Positions 34,381 to 41,965 of a stretch of DNA of 41,965 nt are shown piece after piece (positions within the stretch are counted from its first letter, which is position 1; each line of letters opens with the position of its first letter). The notes below the pieces were generated by a model, which worked only from the letters and a program-made list of their open reading frames with translations, made no database searches and was not told where the DNA came from. Source of the stretch: Syncephalis plumigaleata (Eukaryota > Zoopagomycota > Zoopagomycetes > Zoopagales > Piptocephalidaceae); the NCBI GenBank assembly GCA_025201365.1, contig JAIXMF010000091.1, positions 1-41,965 of the forward strand, written 5' to 3'. Both the position numbers and the translations under genes were made by a program.

Positions 34381-36478
34381 ACTATCTAGCACAATGTGTA
34401 TCTAGTGATATACTTGTGAAACACTTCTTGAACCACTCGAGTATACCTCCTATTGACTACACACTTGTACGACTGCTGTTGCTGCTGTTATTGTAGATGT
34501 TGCTGTAGTGTATTGATGGTAGTTTTCTAATTCGATCTACGTTAACTAATATTTGTATTTGGTGATGCGTCGTAGTACACGTTGGTCAACCTAATAGTTC
34601 CTTGATTTGGAAATATAAGATAGCTTAAAAAAGGTATTCATATAAGGCCTGTGTAGTATCCGTGCCAGCCGAAACTGTATCTTGCCTATGTACTATAGTA
34701 CGTGAAATGAGAGTGAAATGAGAGAGAAGAAAGAAAGAACGAAGGTATGATATCAAAACGCAATAAGGGCACACGATTCGGCCAAGTATACTTGCTATCA
34801 TAAAGGTGATTAGTCTATCTATAACGAATTATCATTCTACTTACCAGTGAAAGATTGATGCAAGTGTAATGAAGAGAATACTATATGAAATGAAGTGAAA
34901 CAGAAAGTCGTAGTTGTAGTAGCTGTAGCTGTTACAGTTATTGTAGTAGTAACAAACAAACAAACAAGTAGTAGTAATATATTATATTATAGCAATAACA
35001 GTGGTTGTAGTGAGCAATAGATAAAGTTTAAGTGTAGGCAGAGTAAAGAAGGAGGTGTGTAATTACGTTTGAACAAGAATATTCTCAACTGCGACGATGA
35101 TTAGTATTGTTTTAAACTGGTAACAAGCCAGTTTGAAAAGAAAGAAAGAAAGAAGAGAGCGGAGAAACAGACTAGTGTGTTTATGGGTGAGGTTGCGCGG
35201 ATAGAAAATGAGGAAAAAGATACGCACACACAGAGAAAGAGAGCAAGAGAGAGAGAACAACAAGTCTGCCATCACAAACACACAAACGAATGGAAATGAG
35301 CAGGCCAACGCTAAACGGGGTGATGCCAATGAAGGAATAATCCAGGCACACCATACTATACAAGATATTAGATACTGCCCTACACACACTGCACCACACA
35401 TACACACATGTATACACACATACATACATAAAATATATACATGCATGGTTAATTATTAAGCTAGTTAGTAAGTAATCTATTAATATACTCCTACAAGTGT
35501 ATGAGTGTAGGAGTGTAAAGTTGAGTGTGAATATTAACAAGGAAATGCTATTGGTCGGAGTTTAATGATACGATTTTAAAGAGTAGCACACTTTAGCTGG
35601 AGAACAAAGTGGATACACAAGATGTAATTGTACGGCTAAGGTGTACTTTTGTGTGTGTGTACGCGTGTGTGTGTGATCGAGACGCTGCTTTCTTCCTTTG
35701 TAGGGAAGCAGTCAGCTGTTATTGCTCTATGCCAATCTACGTGTACACATGTATGAGTGTATGAGCATGTGTATGGCTGTATTGATGCACATGTATAGAT
35801 ACACGTGTAGAGCAGTGACGATAGTACAAGGTGGTTTATCAATGATATCTGTATTGGCATGGTCATTTAGCATTCTCATTGATTACATGTGGTTCTACTA
35901 TTTGAAACAGCCAAACTGTAAAATGGCAATGGTTCAGGTTCAGGTTCAAAATAAGCATCATTCTATCAGTGACAACAAGGAGATCCTCATACGCATTCTT
36001 AGATATTAATAGATGTTAGTAAAGGATCAAGTTGTATATACATAGATGCTAACTAAAAATATGCAAAATAGATAATGTTCATTGTTAAACTAAACAATGA
36101 CAAACTGACTTGTCATAGAATCAACTATTATATACAAGCAACTACTACATTCATGACATTTATAGAAATACAATAACATAGTGAATCTATGGTGTTTGTG
36201 TAAACTAGCATCACAGCCATAATCATTTATTTCAATAAATGATACGGTAGAGGAAAGAGAAAGAAAGAAAGAAAGCGAGAGAGAAAAAGAGATGTTACCA
36301 TAATTATTATATGATAGGCAATGCACAAAAAAGAGAAAGAGAGAGAAAGAAGGATAATGAATAAAAAAGTAAAGCGAGCAAGAGTACATGAAGTGGAAAT
36401 ATATATATATATACGTATATATATATTCCTATTGGCATAGCAGCCATTATTGTTATTACTATTACGATAGAATAATGC
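34381..36478. promoter_or_regulatory. Long purine/pyrimidine-skewed region upstream of RasGEF-B
   Basis: About 2.1 kb between the RasGEF-C stop and the RasGEF-B start. The plus strand carries GA-rich tracts (34715-34745, 35135-35170, 35229-35262, 36250-36295, 36329-36350), so the transcribed minus strand is CT-rich. This mirrors the long CT-rich stretch before RasGEF-A. ACACACATAC-like runs (35385-35440) and a TA run (about 36400-36425) are also present. Open frames here are low-complexity and not supported. Confidence 0.45.
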
Positions 36479-39400
36479 TTAACCTTCTCGTGGTTCTAAG
36501 CGTAGACTAGCTTGATATAGTGTTTCTTGATCTCCACCCGTAATCGATTCATCAAACCATTTACGCATACTATTCTGAACGGATGCCACCTCGGTCATCG
36601 GATAGGGCATCACCTGGAATCGTTGAATCTCATTGAGTAGTTGCACGGTTTTGAGATATTTACTAAAGTTGATCATAATATGAGTGGCGGTTGTGCATCG
36701 TTTCAGCTTGGCATTGCCGTCCTCGATGAACGTCAAGTCAGTGAGATACACGCCCATAAATGGCAAGCAAGGGGGGAGTTCCTGCTTGAGACGAGCACGA
36801 TATGCGGCAAAGTTACGAGTACAATCACAGGCACGCGACAATGCATTGAATGAAGTCATTGATCGATTTGATATCAACTATATGTGTGTATATACATGTA
36901 TATTTGATGAGTTGATATACTTCATAGTCATGCTATCAATGTGCTTACCTTCCAGGTACGTTTCAATCGTTGAATATTCGACGAGTTAAGTGCACTGAAA
37001 ATGGCAAATACCGAGTTGTAATTCTTCAATTGTAGACAACGCTATAATGATGAATCAATGGATTAGTTAATATCGTATATATAATCATAATCATAATCAT
37101 TCTACTACGCCATTTACTTACATCGCCCACTTTAATGAAATACTTGATGAGATTGGCTCGTTTCTTAATGTCATTCTCATAGAGAATAGTCTCTGCCACC
37201 CATGTGGTCACTTGTGTACTAAGTGTACTCATGGCCTTGACATTTACCGCCAAGCTGTTCTCTTTCTTGGAGAACTCTTGACCGATCAATTCACGCGGTG
37301 TAATGGCACAGAATAGCTTACTATCCATTAGCGTCAATTGATTGGCAATCTCATTAGCATCAATGGACAACACCGAAGTGGGTGCCTTTGACTTTGAGGA
37401 TAAAAGCGACGACATCGTACTTGATGAGGTGAGCGTGTCTGTAGCTGGAGGTGTATCAGGCGAGGAGGATATCGCTACCGATTGACCAAATAGCGCTACC
37501 CTCGGACTCAATGGTACTGATGAATTAACAGCTGTACCCGCGACAGCCGGTAGATTCAATTGTCCCATTGATATCTAGAAGAAGAATGGTAATAATGAGT
37601 GGTGAGATTGTTTCTAGAAAAGGGCAATGTCACACTTACACGTTTGTTGATCAATTTAACGAGACGATCTGCTACGGCGGGTAGTTCGGGATGAACAACT
37701 TCCGTAACAAATTCAAGCATGTCATCCAATACAACTGAATCCTCTTCCGGGATAAAATAGGCTTCAAGCCAACTCTTGGTAATATTAAATACACTACATT
37801 GTATAATGTAAACATGGTTAGTAATGTGGTGACATCTTATTGTTTGATATCAATCTGACGGATAAATAATAAACACCTACCGGAATCGTAATGGCACCAA
37901 TTTCTTCCTGTGCCATTCCTCTTTTTCCTCCTCGGTCAAACCTGCCGGTGGTTGAAGGGTGAATCGATCTATTAGCAGTCTCAAGAGATGTTGCGGTGGA
38001 CAGAAGCAACGGAAGCACAAAAGGAATGCCTTTGTGAAATCCATATCTGTAATAGATGAATATACACACACATTAATATGATGATGATCATCTACCTTTT
38101 CCATTATCAACTTACCTGCTGCTTGATCGTGTAGGGTCAATCGCTCCACCAATGCCTCCAACGTACCACCGCTAACTTTATTATTATTGAACATAATGTC
38201 CTGTGCACGATAATCATAGCCGAGATACCATCCTTTGGGTTTTGGAATGCTCTAAATATGTCGTCGTGTTAGTCGTATGATTAATCAATATTAATAAAAA
38301 GTGTAGCCATTAGTTAATTACCTCTAAGAAATCTGGTGTTTCATTCGGTTCATCCTCTTCTTCTTCATCCTCTTCCTCTTCATCGTCTTCGTTCTCTTCC
38401 TCTTCATCGTCTTCATCTACTACTCCTTCATCTTCCTGACGACTACTCTGCTCAATATCATTCTCTGTTGTCTCATTGTCATCATCATCGTCATCGTCAT
38501 CATCATCGATTCTCTCGTCCAGATCGGAATCGGAGGTATTGTCCGTGAATTGAACGCGTTTAGACGTGACTACTTGACGTTCGTCGGATTCCGACTCTTC
38601 GCTATGTTCACCGGTACTTGACGCGTTATTATCATCTTCAACCGTGGTCAAGTTGTTCACTGGATGATCGGCCATTGGTAGGAATTTAACACGTGGACCA
38701 GTTGATCTCGTCACATCCTTCTCATCGTCATCTTCCGCGGTCGTGGTTGTCTCCAATCGTTCCTCGTCCTCATCACTCGCTATATGACTGGTGTCGGGTG
38801 AGGTTACAGCTAGTGCAGCCGATGATGATGATTCCTCACTCTGACTATTGCTCATACTAGCGGTAATAGTCGAGTCATCAGTTGAGGCAGAGTTACTAAC
38901 GGGGAAGCCATCGACATGATTGGCCATTTCATTGAACTCTCCATTAGATGGTGGACCATTGATGTCTCCATTGAAGATACGCTTAGGAGATAGTTCAACG
39001 TTGGATTCAGTCCTGACATCCTCGGTTGATACATTGATGGGAGTAGGTGTCGTCGACTCGATGTTATCCGGCGTCAACTCCATCGCATCATAGCCGTATA
39101 ATGAGCTGGACACCGTATCGATCGAGTTCTGCGATCGATTGTTAGATATATTCGATATGATCGATTGTCGGTGTTGATTCACTTCTAGTTGTCCTAGTCT
39201 GGCCGGTTGAACAATCGGGGAAGACTTGTCGAGCGTCTCCTCTAATGGCGATAGTAATGACTCCTCCGGTACAGGCGAGGTAGGCATGGCCAACGAGCTA
39301 ACAGGCTGATGACGACGTTGCACTTGTCCCACATTACTCGATGTCAATCCAGGACGTGGCGAACTACCAATGGCGATGAATTCATTGAGTGACCCAACGC

Positions 39401-41843
39401 TACAGCTGCGTCCTCGCATGTTATACGACTTGCCCGGTGTTTGTTGAACAGGCATCGGCAGCAAGTTATTATTATTATTAGAGGGAGCGTCATCATCCGA
39501 TAGATCATCCGGAAATGATCGACTATGTGGACCGGCACTCTTTGGTGGTTCGGGCATCATTGGAAGTAGGCCCGGTGATGCGGGTGCCGTGTGTGGCGGT
39601 ACAATAATGGAGGGCATCGATGGACGACGCTGACTTGTTGACCGTTTGCGTGGCTGTGCTCCCGGTGATCGTCGACCGGCAGCAACCATAGCGGCGGCAT
39701 TAGATGGTGAATTCGGTGACAATGACCCTTGACTAATGGTACGACGTGGGTCTACATTGAATGGTGGTGTAGTGGAAGGTGGCGGGGGAGGAATAAATAT
39801 GTTGGCATCAGTTACACGACGTGTACGTGTCATGCGCGATACAAGCGATTCATTATTTAATCGTTCGGCACTGCTGCGTGTAACCATACGGTGTTGCTGT
39901 CCTCCTGCCGTGCTAGGACTATCGACCGGTGGTAATAATGGCGACGAGGGTGTAGCCATAGTTATGGCGCTATTGGATCGAGAGCGTGACATCATTCGTA
40001 CACTGTCCGACAATACATCCACGGTGTGATTACGATTAAATAAGGGTCGAGGTGGTAAGCCGGTCTGCGAGTTGCCGTTCGAACTTCTCGACTTTAATAA
40101 TGGTACAGGGTTAAATTCGTTAGGGCTCAACTCGCCCGATGGTGTTCGTCGTACATTGCCGTCATGTGGCGGTGAGGCCAATGTGGCCGATTGCGGTGTG
40201 GGCAGTGTAGGTGTGGGTGGTACGGCCGGTATATTCATGGTATCGACGACCATGGCACGCGACGCTTGTCCCATTACAACTTGACCCTCTGACGGTGTAC
40301 CACGACGATGTGACAATGATCTTCGCGAGATAATGGCGAGATTTGTATTACCACTGGTGGACATGCTTACTGTGTGTGCATTTCGTGGCGGATTAGCTTG
40401 TACTGCGCCATCATTAGCAACTCCATTACGTAGCTGACCAATACTCTTGACACGTCGACCTGAAATCATACGTGCCTCAAAGCTTATAGCTGCCGCAGCA
40501 CTATTAGGCGGTGATCCTATTGCGCTGCCAGCATTAGTCGTTGATAATGGTGATGTTGGTAAAGTGATATTGCTACTATTACTATTGCTAGCCATAGCAG
40601 TATTGTTGCTAGTAATATTACTGCTATTATTACCATTTTGCATATAATAATTGGGATTATTGTCGCTAGGCTGACTACTAATGGAGATGGCAGAGTCATC
40701 TGCATCACTTGTAGGGGATGCCACTAAAGACACTTGGTCTCGTGCCAGTAAACGGGATAGCACCTCTTTCTGTCGGGCTACTGCTCGTGCACCGGCCACT
40801 GCAGCATCGGCCGCCTGAAGAATACGATTGGCTCGACTGATAAGTTCCGTGGTAGGCAGTGTCTCCCCTGTCGTTCTCGACTTTCTCACTGTAGACGAGA
40901 GTAGCTGTGCCTCTTGTAGCAATTGCGAGCGGATACCGTCCAATTCACGAAATGCGTCCATTAAGCGTTGTCCTCGATCGGCGTGAGTTGATATCGCGGC
41001 AGTGTCGATTAATGCCTTTGGTAGCATAATACCCGCTAGTGCAGAATATAGTTGTTGAACTGTACTAAGCACGGATACTGATTGTGCGGTTAGCGAACCG
41101 GTAAGACGAATAAGATCCGGCGAGGTTAACGTAGTAGTGCCAATCTCGGCATTGTCATTATCGTTATCGTTATCACTGCTATGTTATTATTGCTCGTCTC
41201 GGGTGTCTCCATAACATTGGCAATTGATTGTAGTGTGGCGAGGATACGCCCAACTGCTGTGCCTGCTGCTTCGCGATGGTGTGCCGCCTGTGCAGTAAGC
41301 GCTAAATCCGTCAACGACGGCATACGCATCATCGGTGAGGTAATCGTGGCAACAGTAGGCGAGGTAGGAAACGACGATGAAGCGGGTGATGCCAGCGCGC
41401 TAGATGAATTCTCGCTAGCCGATGCAATCGAAGACATGCTACCTTTTGGTCGTGGTGACATCTTCAAGCCGGTAGGCGATGTAGCAATACCTATACCATT
41501 CGTGGCAACTGTATTTATATCATCAGATGGTGGTAGTATAGATACCGACTGATTGGTGCGATGCCTACTAAGGCTCTTACGCAGTTCATCGGTATTTTCT
41601 GCGTCTGCTAGTGTAGTCACGGCGGGTGCAGAGTCTGCGCGAGTCATCACACCGATGGGATGAGCGGTAGTAGAATCGGTTACATCTGCGATGCCCTCGT
41701 CCAACTCATCGTCAGACATTATTAAATCACGCTGCGACTAATTAACACGATATTAGCATCGTCTAGTCACTATGATACATTATATAACTTACTTTACCCC
41801 GAGCAAGGTTTAGTTTAATGACATCGGATAGACTCCACGTCAT
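36479..41843 (-). CDS. Large Ras guanine-nucleotide exchange factor (RasGEF-C) with acidic tract
   Basis: Exon 1 (41843-41793) encodes MTWSLSDVIKLNLARGK. A 55-nt GT-AG intron leads to a long exon (41737-38322) starting SQRDLIMSDDELDEG. That exon holds helical N-terminal segments, a long Ser/Pro/Asn-rich region and an extreme Asp/Glu tract (38340-38510). Next: exon 38251-38116 (SGGTLEALVERLTLHDQAA), exon 38046-37881 (FLLCFRCFCPPQHLLRLLID), then from 37793 (VFNITKSWLEAYF), then DANEIANQLTLMDSKLFCAI, ITPRELIGQEFSKKE and LPPCLPFMGVYLTDLTFIED. The stop is at 36479. RasGEF_N and the Cdc25 catalytic domain are complete; there is no SH3. Near 41180 the frame must shift by one base to join NVMETPETSNNN to DNDNDNAEIGTTTLTS. 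No GT-AG or GC-AG intron fits, so it is an apparent single-base lesion in a GATAAC repeat. Confidence 0.9.
41175..41186 (-). other. Apparent single-base frameshift in RasGEF-C
   Basis: The upstream frame runs on to a stop near 41126. The downstream frame has a TAA just before AGCAGTGATAAC. Both sides look coding (helical, continuous in style). The spot is a short GATAAC tandem repeat, prone to slippage or to consensus error. Confidence 0.55.
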
Positions 41844-41965
41844 TGTGATGATTTAAATAAAGTAAGAAAATAATAATAATAGAAATAGTAAAAGTAACAG
41901 TAGAAGAAGTAGTAAAGGCGAACTAATGAATCAAAAATGACTACAATAACAATTAGTATTAGTAA

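Noticed and set aside
35063-36389. ORFs upstream of RasGEF-B, including Cys/Tyr/Val-rich ones
   Set aside because: Arise from CA/TG and GA/TC simple repeats; no domains.

Overview
The window looks like a gene-dense, intron-rich fungal chromosome segment, probably from an early-diverging lineage (Mucoromycota/Zoopagomycota grade). The basis is a fungal-type Pkc1 (HR1-C2-C1-C1-kinase with a DYG motif), three CDC25-type Ras exchange factors and pervasive 50-100 nt GT-AG introns. I cannot place the organism more precisely. No rRNA, tRNA, CRISPR array or intact transposon was seen.

Layout, left to right. 1-3390 (+): 3' part of PKC1. 3722-6188 (+): mitochondrial FAD glycerol-3-phosphate dehydrogenase (GUT2). 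6408-9110 (-): ThDP-dependent 2-hydroxyacyl-CoA lyase/oxalyl-CoA decarboxylase family. 9833-10668 (-): hotdog acyl-CoA thioesterase. 10887-11633 (-): secreted acidic protein of unknown function. 11981-14859 (+): tri-snRNP factor SART1/Snu66. 16766-21346 (+): SH3-containing Ras exchange factor (RasGEF-A, Cdc25-like). 21691-23256 (-): intronless F-box protein. 23.3-28.5 kb: a rearranged accessory stretch with a possible LINE-tail ORF, a repeat-built coiled-coil gene, inverted and direct copies of its surroundings, a dispersed ~60-bp repeat and an intronless J-domain protein. 28735-29749 (+): a micro-exon gene. 30279-34380 (-): RasGEF-B. 36479-41843 (-): RasGEF-C.

The standout is the micro-exon gene. 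A 103-nt first exon encodes a signal peptide and a short spacer ending in a dibasic RR. It is followed by ten consecutive exons of only 3 or 6 nt, each between an AG and a near-perfect GTAAGT donor and separated by introns of 55-96 nt. A final exon completes a stop codon split across the last junction. Spliced in order, the exons give a 45-residue secretory precursor. Its last 11 residues, immediately after the RR site, come almost entirely from the micro-exons. This predicts a Kex2-released peptide whose sequence is set by micro-exon splicing and could be varied by exon skipping.

Functionally the window mixes signalling genes (PKC1 and three Ras activators), lipid and acyl-CoA metabolism (GUT2, lyase, thioesterase) and splicing (SART1). 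Apparent single-base frameshifts in PKC1 (two) and RasGEF-C (one) may be assembly errors or real lesions.
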